DNA of 64,000 nucleotides, taken from NCBI GenBank assembly GCA_036783645.1, contig DAIPWT010000006.1, forward strand, positions 36,861 through 100,860, read 5' to 3'. This DNA comes from UBA4732 sp002404095 (GTDB lineage Bacteria > Planctomycetota > Planctomycetia > Gemmatales > Gemmataceae). Within the stretch, counting starts at the first letter, position 1; the number at the start of each line of letters is the position of its first letter. The position numbers and the translations under genes were made by a program. The notes below the pieces were generated by a model. It did not search any database, was not told the origin of the DNA, and saw only the letters and a list, made by a program, of their open reading frames with translations. This document shows, one piece after another, positions 1 through 9,480 of the stretch.

Positions 1-2105
1 TCGCCGAATGGCCACGCCACGGTTACTCCAGGTATCCACTCCTCGCCTTCGTGACGCCGACCGTTCTGGTTTCTGCCGACGACGACTCGGTGCGTGTCTG
101 GGATGTGACCAAGCAACAGGAGTTACGCCGACTGGCGGTCGCCGCCGGAAGTCGCATCTCGGCAATCGTGCCCTCCCCGGACGGCGAACAGATCTTCGTC
201 GCAGGGTGGGATGTCAAGACGGGAGTGGCATTCTGGACGGCGTGGGAGGCAGCGACCGGCAAGCTCGTCCACCACGAAAAGGGCCTTAAGGACCTTCCAG
301 GGGGGCAGGTGAAACTGGCCCTCTCGCCCGACGGAGTATCGCTCGCCCTCGCCATGGGGATGGGGCACTGCACCGAGATGCGTCTCTACTCGGGGCCCGA
401 GTGGAAAGAGCGTCGCCGCTGGCAGGCTCACGACGGTGACGATGCCGACCGGTGTTCCATCGTTTTCTCTCCTGACGGAAAGACGATTGCCACCGGCGGG
501 GCCGACGGGAAGGTACGCCGCTGGGATGCGGTCACGGGCAAAGAGATCGGGCCTGCCATCGAACCCAACCACGTATTCTCCCAAAACGTCGCCTATCTCA
601 ACGCCGACACGCTGTTCACGTTCGGCTGGCAGGAGACCGTCAAATTCTGGGACGCGAGAACGGGCAAACCGAAACTCGTGTTCCTCGGGTCGGAATCGCA
701 AGTGACCGCGCTCGCGTACTCGCCGGACGGGCGGCACGTAGCGGTCGGCGGCGCGGGTGGGGAGCCGATTCGCATCTGGGACGCGGCCAGCGGCAAGCAG
801 GCGGCCCTGTTGCGGGATGGCATGTTCTACGTGACCTGCCTGCGCTTCAGCCCTGACGGCAAATCGCTGGTTTCGAGTGACTGCGCCGGGGAAATTCGCC
901 TGTGGGATTGGGCTAAAAACGGCGCCCCCGTCGAGCACTTCTCAGATTTCACGTCTTTGGTCAGGTGCTTCGCTTTCAGCCCCGACGGCAAGAACATGGC
1001 AACCGGCTATGAGATGGAAGGCATCGTCCGCGTGTGGGCCGTCTCCACCGGCAAGTTGGTCCAGTCGCTCGAGGGCCAGGCGTTCCAGGTCTCCGCTCTT
1101 GCCTTCACGCCCGACGGACAGGCACTTTTTAGCAGCTCCTCTGGCCAGGGCATTCAGCACTGGAACCTGACGACCGGCAAGGAGGTCCGCCTTATCAAGG
1201 CTGAGCTTCTGGGCCACTCGAATACGGTGAGCGGCCTGGCCATCTCACCGGCAGGCCGCTGGGTGTACTCCTCTAGTTATGACGGATCGATCAGCGTCTG
1301 GGAGGCCGGCAGTGGACGGCTCGCTCGGATCCTCAAAGAAAAGGAGCCCAGTTACAACGGCCCCGTCAAAATCGCTCTGTCCCACGATGGAACCCGGCTG
1401 GCTGCGGCGTTTGAGAATGACTGGAAGAACCCGTCCGTCCATCTGTGGGACCTGACCACCGGCCAGAAGATCGCCTTGACGGGCCACCGGGCGCCAGTGA
1501 CCCAGCTGGCGTTCTCCCCGGACGGGCACTGTCTCGCATCGGGCAGCTGCGACACGACGGCGCTGATCTGGGATGTGACCGGGTTGTGGCTTGGCGGCAA
1601 GGTCCCGGACGGCAAGGAGTTGGCCGGCATTTGGAAAGACCTCGGCGTGGATGATCCGAAGGTGGTGTACGCCGCCGTCTGTCAGAGCGTTGCGGCCGGG
1701 GACGCGGCCGTGGCTCGGTTGAAGTTCGACCTAAAACCGGCGGCGGTGATCGACGCCGAGAAGATTGCCGGCTGGGTCCGCCAGCTCGATTCGGACGAGT
1801 TTGACCAGCGTGAGAAGGCAAGCCAGGCGCTGGCCGACCTCGGCACGGCCGTGGAAACGAAGCTCCGCGAGGCGCTGGAGAAGACCAGGTCCCTGGAGGT
1901 CAGAGGGCGTCTGGAGCGGATCCTAGAGGGGCAGGAGGGGCAGGAGGGGGAACACCGCCGTCTGGGTCATGCCCTCGAGATCCTGGAGATGATCCACACT
2001 CCGGCGGCGAGAGGTTTACTCGTGGACCTGGCGAAGAGAGCCAGCGACTCCAGGCTGGCTCGCGAGGCCCGAATGGCTCTGGACAGGCTCGAAAAGCGAC
2101 CATGA
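1..2105 (+). CDS. WD40 repeat protein with HEAT-like C-terminus, 5' end cut by window
   Basis: A beta-propeller scaffold protein. The frame is open to the window edge, and the residues before the first possible GTG (position 51) already form part of a WD repeat, so the true start is upstream. About ten WD-type repeats can be counted from their ends: SVRVWD, KVRRWDAVTG, IRIWDAASG, IRLWDW, VRVWAVSTG, ISVWEAGSG, VHLWDLTTG, ALIWDV. The last ~110 residues (KIAGWVRQLDSDEFDQREKA onward) are helical and look like the HEAT/PBS-lyase-type tail common on Gemmata WD40 proteins. No enzyme motif is seen. A role in protein-protein assembly is inferred from the fold; the partner is unknown. Confidence 0.85.
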   Translation, partial: AEWPRHGYSRYPLLAFVTPTVLVSADDDSVRVWDVTKQQELRRLAVAAGSRISAIVPSPDGEQIFVAGWDVKTGVAFWTAWEAATGKLVHHEKGLKDLPGGQVKLALSPDGVSLALAMGMGHCTEMRLYSGPEWKERRRWQAHDGDDADRCSIVFSPDGKTIATGGADGKVRRWDAVTGKEIGPAIEPNHVFSQNVAYLNADTLFTFGWQETVKFWDARTGKPKLVFLGSESQVTALAYSPDGRHVAVGGAGGEPIRIWDAASGKQAALLRDGMFYVTCLRFSPDGKSLVSSDCAGEIRLWDWAKNGAPVEHFSDFTSLVRCFAFSPDGKNMATGYEMEGIVRVWAVSTGKLVQSLEGQAFQVSALAFTPDGQALFSSSSGQGIQHWNLTTGKEVRLIKAELLGHSNTVSGLAISPAGRWVYSSSYDGSISVWEAGSGRLARILKEKEPSYNGPVKIALSHDGTRLAAAFENDWKNPSVHLWDLTTGQKIALTGHRAPVTQLAFSPDGHCLASGSCDTTALIWDVTGLWLGGKVPDGKELAGIWKDLGVDDPKVVYAAVCQSVAAGDAAVARLKFDLKPAAVIDAEKIAGWVRQLDSDEFDQREKASQALADLGTAVETKLREALEKTRSLEVRGRLERILEGQEGQEGEHRRLGHALEILEMIHTPAARGLLVDLAKRASDSRLAREARMALDRLEKRP

Positions 2106-2109
2106 CAGG

Positions 2110-2250
2110 GTCTCCGCGAACGAGACGGCATGCGGCGAGTACGTTCACCAGATTCCGGACGCGAAGGGTAAGAAAGCTATCGTGCGGGTCGGAAGACCGC
2201 TCGACGGCCGGATCGACGGTAAGATAGTCGAAGAAAGAGGTAATTTATGA
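2110..2250 (+). pseudogene. Remnant of a small gene, no start codon, coupled to next gene
   Basis: After the WD40 stop, one frame reads as plausible protein (YVHQIPDAKGKKAIVRVG, then RPLDGRIDGKIVEERGNL) and ends in a TGA that overlaps the next ATG as ATGA (2247-2250). The frame is open back to 1993 but has no ATG, and its only GTG lies well inside the peptide. I infer the 3' end of a small gene whose start was lost, with the stop/start coupling preserved. A real short protein with an unusual start cannot be excluded. Confidence 0.35.
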
Positions 2251-2642
2251 GTACGTCAATCCACCTTACTCTGCCGCTACAACTGACGGATGCTTCAGGG
2301 GCCATCGGCACATTCCTCCCAGAGGCCAAGCTGCGGGAACTATTGGCCGAACGCGACTCCTTGCGCTTGGCCTTGCACGAAGCTCGGCAGGAATTGGAGC
2401 AGTTGCGGCAGCATGCTGAAGAATCCCAGCGACTGGTGAACGCGCTGAAGGCCGAGAGAGACGACTACGAGAGGGCGCTCACCGCGGCGGTGCGTAATCA
2501 GTTCGACTTCGACGAGGGGAGGGCATTGGCACTGGTCGCCGAGGCGGAGAGGAGTGGCGTGGACGCCGCCGAGGTTTTGCGTCAGGTCGAAGCGATTTGC
2601 GAATCGGATTCATTGTCCGTAGTGGTTGGTACTCAAGGGTGA
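2247..2642 (+). CDS. Small coiled-coil protein of unknown function
   Basis: A 131-residue soluble protein. Residues ~27-75 are rich in Leu/Glu/Arg with heptad spacing (LRLALHEARQELEQLRQ) and should form a coiled coil. The last third is a short helical segment. The start is supported by the purine-rich AAAGAGG nine bases upstream and by ATGA overlap with the preceding remnant. The stop overlaps a GTG of the next gene (GTGA), so the two are probably translated together. I do not recognise a family; it may be structural or a partner of the next gene. Confidence 0.6.
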   Translation: MSTSIHLTLPLQLTDASGAIGTFLPEAKLRELLAERDSLRLALHEARQELEQLRQHAEESQRLVNALKAERDDYERALTAAVRNQFDFDEGRALALVAEAERSGVDAAEVLRQVEAICESDSLSVVVGTQG

Positions 2643-2650
2643 GGTGCGGA

Positions 2651-3556
2651 GTGAACTATTCTGAACAGCCTCCCTCGAAACAATGGGCAGCCTTGAAGTA
2701 CAGGGGAGAAAAATTTGCGGAGGTCTGGTTCAAACCCGATGGCGAGCCTTTCGCTCTGACGTTTCGCATCCCCCAGAGAAGTTTTCAAATTCCTGACATG
2801 GGTCAACTATTGACGACGAAAAACCTTCTAGGCGCCGTGGGCGTAGCGACGGAGGAGGTTGAATCATGGCGGTACGAAGGCACCTCCCATTCCGGCATGA
2901 ACGAATCCAATTCCGAGCTTAGTCGTCCCCTCCCGCCGTCCCCGCAAGACGTTGCCCACCTGAATGTTCGGGTCAGCCTGAAGCCGCCGCCCCAGACTGT
3001 TGCTCCCGATGAGAGCAGTGAGCCGGAGTTTCCCGAGGCAAAGCGGCAAGAACTCGAGGCCCGTTGGAAGACCATCCTGGACTTGGAAACGAGCATGGAG
3101 ACGTTACGCATAAGTATGGAAGGCCTTCGGGCGGAAATGGAAGCCTCGACGAGGAAGACGTTGACATCGGAAGAAAAAGTACATGCCCTGAACTCGGACG
3201 TGGCTCAATGGAACAAGGGAAAAAGCCGCGTTCTTTATGCCCTGCCGAAGGTGAGAGAGTTTATCCATCGTTCCACCTGGGCGGCGGGCACACCTGAACG
3301 GAAGAAGCTGGAGGAGTTCTTCAAGCACCACATTCGATCTCGGAACCCTGTTCCTCAGATGGATAACGTGGCAGACCAGCTGGACAACTTGTTAAGAGAC
3401 CGGCAGGTTTTATCCGCGCACGGTGTATCGACCTACCAGGAATGCAAGAGTATCTCCGTGGATATTCAGGGGGTCTTTAGGACGCTTCAGAGCAATGCAG
3501 CTGCGAATGCAATCAAAAAAAGGAACGAAGCCGGTGCAAGAGGCAAGTTTTTCTAG
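2651..3556 (+). CDS. Unknown protein with central coiled coil
   Basis: About 301 residues from the GTG at 2651, chosen because GAGGTG sits five bases upstream. An in-frame GTG at 2639 overlapping the previous stop is the alternative. The N-terminal ~75 residues look like a compact beta domain (QWAALKYRGEKFAEVWFKP). A Pro-rich linker follows, then a long charged helix (KRQELEARWKTILDLETSME) and a C-terminal helical region. There are no signal peptide, membrane segment or catalytic motifs. It forms an operon with the 131-residue coiled-coil gene. Function unknown. Confidence 0.6.
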   Translation: MNYSEQPPSKQWAALKYRGEKFAEVWFKPDGEPFALTFRIPQRSFQIPDMGQLLTTKNLLGAVGVATEEVESWRYEGTSHSGMNESNSELSRPLPPSPQDVAHLNVRVSLKPPPQTVAPDESSEPEFPEAKRQELEARWKTILDLETSMETLRISMEGLRAEMEASTRKTLTSEEKVHALNSDVAQWNKGKSRVLYALPKVREFIHRSTWAAGTPERKKLEEFFKHHIRSRNPVPQMDNVADQLDNLLRDRQVLSAHGVSTYQECKSISVDIQGVFRTLQSNAAANAIKKRNEAGARGKFF

Positions 3557-3600
3557 CAAACGCCGCCCGCGTCCCTGATCTCCTTACACGAGGAAACCCA

Positions 3601-4599
3601 ATGCGTGGTTGGCCGATTCCGTGCGCGATCCTGACGGCCGCCCTGTTGGCAACGCCCGTGATCGCCGAGAACAAGTTCGACGAATCGCTCCGCCGCTTCC
3701 AGATCAAGGAAAACACCAACACCGTCATGGCCGTGGCGATTTCTCCTGACGGCAAGACGTTGGCCACGGCCGGCAAGGACAGGTCGATCCGCTTCTTCGA
3801 CCTCGCTGCGGGGACGCGGACAAATATCATCCGTCATGTGTCTGATATTTGGTCGTTGGCTTACAGCGGCGACGGCAAGACCTTGGCCGCGTCCGACGGC
3901 GATAAGAACGTAATCCTTTGGGACGCCGATACGCTGAAAGAGAAAGCGACGATAGGCGGCTTTGAGACGCCAGTCGCCATGCTGGCGCTGTCGCCGGACG
4001 GATCGCTGCTGGCGACGTTCGAGGACGGCACCCAGAACGCCCGCATCTGGGAGACGGCGCCGGCCAAGGTGCGCGCGGTGCTGGAAGGGCACGGCGACAA
4101 GATCAACAGCATCGCGTTTTCGCCCGACGGCAAGCACGTCGCCACGGCGAGCGGCGATGAGACGATTCGCCTATGGGAGACGACGGCCGGGATGCCGGGC
4201 CGTCCGCTGCGCGGCCACGACGGCCCGGTGTTTCTGGCGGTCTTCTCGCCGGACGGCAAGACCTTGCTCTCGGCCGGCACACGCGACAAGACCGTCCGAC
4301 TATGGGATCTGGCGACGTACAAGGTGAAGTCAGTAATCGATGGCCACGAGGACGAGGTGCGGTTCGTCGGCTTCGGAGCCAAGGGGACGATTGTGTCACT
4401 GAGCAAAGAAGGCGTCGTAAAGCTGTGGGACGCTGACGGCAAGGAAACGGCGTCGTTTCTGGGGGAATCGGAAGCCGGAGGTGAACTGCCTCCCTACGCG
4501 ACGAGCGTGGCGCTCAGCCCCGACGGCAAGACGTTGGTGGTGGGGCATGATGAGGTTGTGGATGTGTGGGATCTGACAAAGGTGATGGCGGAGAAGTGA
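3601..4599 (+). CDS. Exported WD40 beta-propeller protein
   Basis: A 332-residue protein with an N-terminal signal peptide (RGWPIPCAILTAALLATPVIA, cleavage likely after VIA), so it acts outside the cytoplasm. The rest is a single seven-bladed WD40 propeller. Blade ends include RSIRFFDLAAG, KNVILWDADT, NARIWETAPA, ETIRLWETTA, KTVRLWDLAT, GVVKLWDADG and EVVDVWDLTK. The repeated SPDGK turn is typical of planctomycete WD40 proteins. GAGGAAA nine bases before the ATG serves as ribosome site. It is monocistronic; the ligand is unknown. Confidence 0.85.
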   Translation: MRGWPIPCAILTAALLATPVIAENKFDESLRRFQIKENTNTVMAVAISPDGKTLATAGKDRSIRFFDLAAGTRTNIIRHVSDIWSLAYSGDGKTLAASDGDKNVILWDADTLKEKATIGGFETPVAMLALSPDGSLLATFEDGTQNARIWETAPAKVRAVLEGHGDKINSIAFSPDGKHVATASGDETIRLWETTAGMPGRPLRGHDGPVFLAVFSPDGKTLLSAGTRDKTVRLWDLATYKVKSVIDGHEDEVRFVGFGAKGTIVSLSKEGVVKLWDADGKETASFLGESEAGGELPPYATSVALSPDGKTLVVGHDEVVDVWDLTKVMAEK

Positions 4600-4616
4600 C
4601 AGGAAAGGAGGCTAAC

Positions 4617-4745
4617 ATGGCATTGCACGACCATTTTCACGCGCCGCTGAAGGGGCGCCGCCATTGGAGTTCCTTTCACGCCGCATCGGCCACTTACATC
4701 GCAGGAGGATTGCAAAGTCACAATTTCTTTCCGGCCATGCGGTCA
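4617..4745 (+). pseudogene. DUF4058-like N-terminal fragment
   Basis: An ATG with a good AAGGAGG nearby opens with MALHDHFHAPLKGRRHW then SSFHAASATYIAGGL. This matches from memory the start of planctomycete DUF4058 proteins (HDHF...P...RRHW.SFH..W). After about 37 residues the resemblance stops and the frame runs into DNA that on the other strand encodes a transposase fragment. I infer truncation by an insertion event. The promoter and ribosome site look intact, so a short peptide may still be made. Confidence 0.55.
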
Positions 4746-4750
4746 ATGGC

Positions 4751-5060
4751 TTACTCGACATCCCAGGCCAAAGCGTCAGTGCGTGCCCGCAGCGGCCAGA
4801 CGTCCTCCGGGTCGGCGCTCCCCCGCAGCACCGTCACGACCGCCTTGAGCAGCACGGCGAGAGCATCAATGCCACCCTCGCCCGCGTGCTGTAGTGCCGG
4901 TCTGAAGTGCAAGCCGTTTTCCACCTGGCAGTGGCCGCGTACCGCCGCCAACAGGTCATCGGGCGTCACCCGGCCCGGGTCCGAACTGGCCGCGAAGTAG
5001 CGAGTCTCCGCCTTGGGATCGGCCCCGGCGACGCGCGTCTCGCTGTCCACGTGGACCAGG
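4751..5060 (-). pseudogene. ISAs1-like transposase C-terminal remnant
   Basis: About 100 residues with the ISAs1-family pattern around the last catalytic region: ETRYFAASS, then LLAAVRGHCQVENGLHF (family: ETRYF.SSL ... L...VRGHWGIEN.LHW). The VLDVTF.ED block that normally follows is replaced by unrelated residues, no N-terminal DDE region is present, and upstream codons drift between frames. No terminal inverted repeats were found. It is a dead insertion-sequence fragment lying directly after the broken DUF4058 gene. Confidence 0.55.
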
Positions 5061-5245
5061 AGCAGAGCGCCGCGACGCGGGTCAGGGTGGTGGCGTGGGG
5101 GGCGTGGTGGCGGATGTGCTGGACATGGGAATCCTTCCGAGTGTGAAACAACCCAGTTGTGTCAAGTCAACAGGATAACAGACAAAATGGACTTTGCAAT
5201 CGTCCTGCGGGACGAGCTTGGCGGCACGCCTTCTGGTAGCGTCTC

Positions 5246-6550
5246 TTACAACATCTCCAATCCGCGCATCGTGCCGGCGCCGCTGGAGAACCCGCCGGCT
5301 TCGATGCCAAGTCGCTGGAGCAGAGAGACATGGAGGTTTGTGAGCGGGTAGTTTTTCTTGAGGTCAAAGGCGAGATGCTGGCCGTGCTTGAAGCCGCCGC
5401 CGACGAGCAGCGCGGGCAGGTTGTCAGTCGAGTGGGCGTTGGCGCTGCCCATGTTCGCGCCGTATAGCACGGCCGTGCGGTCGAGCAAGCTGACGCCCTG
5501 CTCGGAGACGCCGCGTAAGCCGGTGAGGAATACGGCGAAGTCGTGGAACTGCGCTTCCTCAATGAGGCGCAGCTCGCTCATTTTCTCCGGGCGGTGTCCG
5601 TGGTGCGTGAGTTCGTGCGTGTTGGATTTCACGCCAGGAATGGTGCGCGGGGTGACGCTGGCGAGGCTAACGGCAATGGTGACGATGCGGGTGCTGTCGG
5701 TTTCCAGCGCGAGGCGTACAAGGTCGAACATCACGCGGTCGTTTTTCGGCAGGTCATTGCGGTCGCTGATTTCTTCCGGCTTGGCGGCGGCGACTTTGGG
5801 CTTGGGTTTGCCGATCCAGCCTTCCGCCGTGGCGAGACGGCGCTCCAACTCACGCACGCTGGTGAAATACTGGTCCAGCCGCTCACGGTCCGCCGCGCCG
5901 ACTTGGCGTTCCAGGCGGCTGGCTCTCTCGCGCAAGCTATCGAGCAGGCTGCGGTCGTCCTTGAGACGCTGCACGGCGCTAGCTTTGGCCTCCGGCGTGT
6001 CTTCGACAAAGAGCTGTTGGTAGAGCTTCACCGGGCTTGTCACCGGCGGGATCATCGAGCCGCTGCGCGTCCAGGAAAGACTGAGGTTATCCGAGCCGAT
6101 CATGAGAGTGAGCGAGGCAAGGCGCGTGTCTCCGCCCACTTTTTCGGCCATGACCTGATCGAGCGAGATGCTGTTGCGAAAGGTTCCGCGACTAGCGCCG
6201 GGCGCGCCCGTGAGGAAAGATTTTTCCGAGGCATGGCCGCCGTCCACGCCGGGCAGCGACACGCCAGAGAAGACCGTCATGTCGGCGCGATGCTCCTTGA
6301 GAATGTCAAGATACGGCGTACTCTCATAGTCGCGGCCGGCGTTCTTTGGAAAAAAATACTCCGGCAGGATGCCCATGTTCGTCATCATGCCCACGAAGCG
6401 GCGCGGCGGCGCGGGCGCTTGCGCGCCCCGTACCCGCGCGAAGGCGGGGACCATCGCCTCAAGCCAGGGCAAGGCGAGGGCCACGCCGGCGCCTTTCAAA
6501 AACCTGCGGCGGTCGAGCGTGCGGGTGACGGCGTTGTATGGGGTGTTCAT
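5246..6550 (-). CDS. DUF1552 family Tat-exported protein
   Basis: A 434-residue protein starting MNTPYNAVTRTLDRRRFLKG, with a twin-arginine motif (RRRFLKG) and hydrophobic stretch, so export by Tat is expected. The body matches planctomycete DUF1552: MTNMGILPEYFFP, GHASEKSFLTG, SISLDQVMAEK, HELTHHGH and ANMGSANAHSTDNLPALLVG. The family has no established biochemical role. It lies 12 bases downstream of the PSD/cytochrome-type gene. The two form a standard conserved pair in planctomycetes, so a shared envelope function is likely. Confidence 0.92.
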   Translation of the reverse strand: MNTPYNAVTRTLDRRRFLKGAGVALALPWLEAMVPAFARVRGAQAPAPPRRFVGMMTNMGILPEYFFPKNAGRDYESTPYLDILKEHRADMTVFSGVSLPGVDGGHASEKSFLTGAPGASRGTFRNSISLDQVMAEKVGGDTRLASLTLMIGSDNLSLSWTRSGSMIPPVTSPVKLYQQLFVEDTPEAKASAVQRLKDDRSLLDSLRERASRLERQVGAADRERLDQYFTSVRELERRLATAEGWIGKPKPKVAAAKPEEISDRNDLPKNDRVMFDLVRLALETDSTRIVTIAVSLASVTPRTIPGVKSNTHELTHHGHRPEKMSELRLIEEAQFHDFAVFLTGLRGVSEQGVSLLDRTAVLYGANMGSANAHSTDNLPALLVGGGFKHGQHLAFDLKKNYPLTNLHVSLLQRLGIEAGGFSSGAGTMRGLEML

Positions 6551-6562
6551 GGCAGTGTTCTA

Positions 6563-9238
6563 CTATTTGTGGGTGAAAAGTTCACTTTGTACGACTTCCA
6601 CGAGCAGTGTGCGCAGGCCGTAGTTTTTCGCGGCGGAGTACTTCACGATGCGTTCCACCTCGGCACGATCCGCGAAGCTGATCTCCGCGCCGGTGGCGTA
6701 GGTAATGAGCTGGCTGGTGAACGCGCGGGCCAGCCGCTCCGGGTCGGTGGCGAGGATGGAGCGAAGCTCGTTGACTTCCTTGAAGGCGCGGCCATCGGGC
6801 ATCTGGCCGGTGCAGTCCACGGCGAGGCCGGAATGGTATTCGAGGCGTCTGCCATGAAGGAACTTCGCGGGGTCCACGACGCCTATCGCCCGGTAGTGGT
6901 CGCGCCATTCGCCGACCACGTCGAAGCTCTCCAGCGCGTAGCCATAGCCGTCCATCTTTTGATGGCACCTGGCACAAGTGGCATTGCGTTGGTGCTTGGC
7001 GAGCTGCTCGCGAATCGTCGTGGCGCCGCGAGTGTCCGGCTCCACGCTGCCGGCGTCGGGCGGCGGCGGCGTTGGTACGATGCCGAGCAGTTTGTCCATG
7101 ACGAAGGCGCCGCGTTTCACGGGCGATGTGGTCGTGCCATTGGCGGTCGTCTTGAGTATGGCGGCCATCGTGAGGAAGCCGCCGCGCGGACTGTCCGCCG
7201 GCAGCGCGACGCGCTGCAAATCCCAGCCGCGCACGCCTTCGATTCCGTAAACCCGAGCGAGCGGTTCATTGAGGAAGGCGAAGTCCGACTGCACGAGATG
7301 CGTGACGCCGAGATCGCCGCGCAGCAGTTCGGTGAAGTAAGCCCGCGCTTCCATGAGCATGGCCTCTTGCAGCCACGGCATGAACTCAGGATAGAGCTTC
7401 CGGTCGGGCGCTGTGGCGGCGATGTCGCGCAGCGCGAGCCATTGACCGAGGAAGTTCTCCACGAAACGGGCGGCCTTAGGATCCTTCAACATCCGTTCGG
7501 TCTGAGCGCGGAGCACGGCGGGTTGGGCAAGTTTGCCCGCATCGGCCAGCGTGGAAAGTTCATCATCCGGCAGCGAACTCCAGAGGAAATAGGAGAGTCG
7601 CGCGGCCAGCGCGTGGTCATCAAGTTTACCGGCCGGTTCGCGCAAAAAGAGAAACTCCGGCGAGGTCAACGCCTCACGATAGGCCGTGCGCATGGCGTCC
7701 TCAAAGGCCGCGCCCGCGGCGAGTTTCGCCTTCACTTTCGCGGCGTATTCCTTCACCTCGCCGTCGGTCACGGGACGGCGGAAGGCTTTGCGCAAGAACG
7801 TCCGCAGCAGTCGTTCGGCGTCGGCCGACGCATCCTTCGTCTGGACATAAACGATGGGTCGCTTCTCGCCGCGCACGCCGTAGATGTCCTTCGGCTCCGA
7901 ATACGGATTGCCGTTCGGCCAGGTCTGCTGTGTTGGTTGGGGGATGCCGAGTTCTTTCGTCCACACCTTTACCGGCAGGTCGCCGAACAAGGCGCGGTGG
8001 CTCGCGGGCGGCCATTGATCGTTAAAGGGGCCTTCGATTTCCACCCACTCGACGGCGATGCCGGGCACAGGCCAGAGCGGGCCGGGCACGTCCTTGTTCT
8101 TGCCGTTGGCGTAGTCGCGCACGTTCTGCAGCGACTCGCCGATAATGCGGAGGAAATCATCGTGCGGATGATTCATGCCGCCCCCGCGTTCCAGCCAGGC
8201 GGTGACCTCGCGCACCGCGGCTTTGTTTGGCGGCAAGTCAACGGTTCCGTAGTGTTCGCCCTTTTGAAACACTCCCCAACCCAGCGCCCCGTGACGATCC
8301 GTGGGCACGACCTGCTTGCCATCCCAGTCAAAGCTGTAACCCGATACGCGCAGCCTATACCAGCCGGTGACGTAAGGCTCGATCCTCGTCATCGTGCAGT
8401 GGTAGTCCGCGTCCTCATGGCGGAAGAGGCCGACGGCCGTGGCCTTCGGCTCCTCATCGCGAATGAGGGGAAAGGCAGGTGATGGCTTGGGAGCGTGTTC
8501 AGCAACGAAGGTTTCGTCCCGTTTCATGCCGATGAGTCCGATGCCCTCTTTGTTCCCCACCGCCAGCTGTACGGACGGTTCGCATGTCTTGCCGCCCGGC
8601 CGTTCGAGGTTGTCCCAGGGACGGTAGCGATACTTCAACACGGGCGGCGGTTCCGGCAGCGGACACAGCGCGGCATTCAGCGCCTTGTCCACCGCGGCAA
8701 GGTAAGACTCGATGTGGACAAAGGAGATGTCGAGAGCATCCGCCAGCCGGTCAAAGCCGTGCGCCTTGCCGTCCTCTGGCAGCGAATCCTTGAGCTTCAG
8801 CGCCGGCATCGCCAGCAGATCGCGCAGCGAGTTCTCAAACTCCACTCGGTTTAGCCGCCGCAGCCGCGCGCGGCCGTCGCGCTGCTGCCGGGCGCCGTCG
8901 GCGGCGGTGAGTTCCTTAGCCAGCGCGGACATCGCGGTATCGAGTTTCTTAGCTTCCGGGCGCGACTTTTTCGCCGGCGGCATCTCGCCGGCGCGCACGC
9001 GATCATGCACCTTTACCCACTCGGCAAAGATAGTCGGGTCGTCAAGTTTTACCGTCAGCGCCGAGAGGTCGAGGCCGCCCTTCTTTGACTCCGCGTCGTG
9101 GCAGTCGAAGCAATACATTTCGAGAAACGCCCGCGTCGGCGGCGGCGGCGGCGCCGCTCGCGCCGCCCCCGGCAATATGACGACGCCCGCGAGACAGAGC
9201 ATCGCGGCTCGGACGGAGGACAGGGAAAACACGCTCAT
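6563..9238 (-). CDS. PSD-family (DUF1587/1595/1592/1588/1585) cytochrome-type protein
   Basis: About 891 residues from the ATG at 9238; the frame extends further upstream, but this ATG opens a signal peptide (MSVFSLSSVRAAMLCLAGV) ending at ARA. A haem-type CFDCH lies at residues 43-47 and a second CARCH near 757. Between them is the order expected for DUF1587, a sugar-binding-like insert, DUF1595, DUF1592 (FLFLREPAGKLDDHALAARL), DUF1588 and C-terminal DUF1585 (DCTGQMPDGRAFKEVNELR). It is probably a periplasmic c-type cytochrome-like protein acting with its DUF1552 partner; the substrate is unknown. Confidence 0.92.
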   Translation of the reverse strand: MSVFSLSSVRAAMLCLAGVVILPGAARAAPPPPPTRAFLEMYCFDCHDAESKKGGLDLSALTVKLDDPTIFAEWVKVHDRVRAGEMPPAKKSRPEAKKLDTAMSALAKELTAADGARQQRDGRARLRRLNRVEFENSLRDLLAMPALKLKDSLPEDGKAHGFDRLADALDISFVHIESYLAAVDKALNAALCPLPEPPPVLKYRYRPWDNLERPGGKTCEPSVQLAVGNKEGIGLIGMKRDETFVAEHAPKPSPAFPLIRDEEPKATAVGLFRHEDADYHCTMTRIEPYVTGWYRLRVSGYSFDWDGKQVVPTDRHGALGWGVFQKGEHYGTVDLPPNKAAVREVTAWLERGGGMNHPHDDFLRIIGESLQNVRDYANGKNKDVPGPLWPVPGIAVEWVEIEGPFNDQWPPASHRALFGDLPVKVWTKELGIPQPTQQTWPNGNPYSEPKDIYGVRGEKRPIVYVQTKDASADAERLLRTFLRKAFRRPVTDGEVKEYAAKVKAKLAAGAAFEDAMRTAYREALTSPEFLFLREPAGKLDDHALAARLSYFLWSSLPDDELSTLADAGKLAQPAVLRAQTERMLKDPKAARFVENFLGQWLALRDIAATAPDRKLYPEFMPWLQEAMLMEARAYFTELLRGDLGVTHLVQSDFAFLNEPLARVYGIEGVRGWDLQRVALPADSPRGGFLTMAAILKTTANGTTTSPVKRGAFVMDKLLGIVPTPPPPDAGSVEPDTRGATTIREQLAKHQRNATCARCHQKMDGYGYALESFDVVGEWRDHYRAIGVVDPAKFLHGRRLEYHSGLAVDCTGQMPDGRAFKEVNELRSILATDPERLARAFTSQLITYATGAEISFADRAEVERIVKYSAAKNYGLRTLLVEVVQSELFTHK

Positions 9239-9480
9239 CGTGGTGCGTCTCTTCACGGTTGGCTGGGGCGGTATTGCAGGTAGGCCAAATAGATTATAAC
9301 CTGTCGCCTGCCGCATGCAACAACCTTTGGCTCTGTCTGACAATTGGTATTAGCCCAGGAGGGACGGGAAGATCGTCTACAACGCCGACCGCCGATCGCG
9401 CGCGCTTTCTCGCAGTTATAATGTCAGTGGCTTGCTAATGAGATTCGGCACATCGTTGGAACTTACGAGGAGACGACCCA

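Noticed and set aside
5543..8482. A 979-codon open frame on the plus strand
   Set aside because: It lies opposite the DUF1552 and PSD genes, which have clear motifs. GC-rich codon bias leaves the antisense frame open; its translation has no family features.
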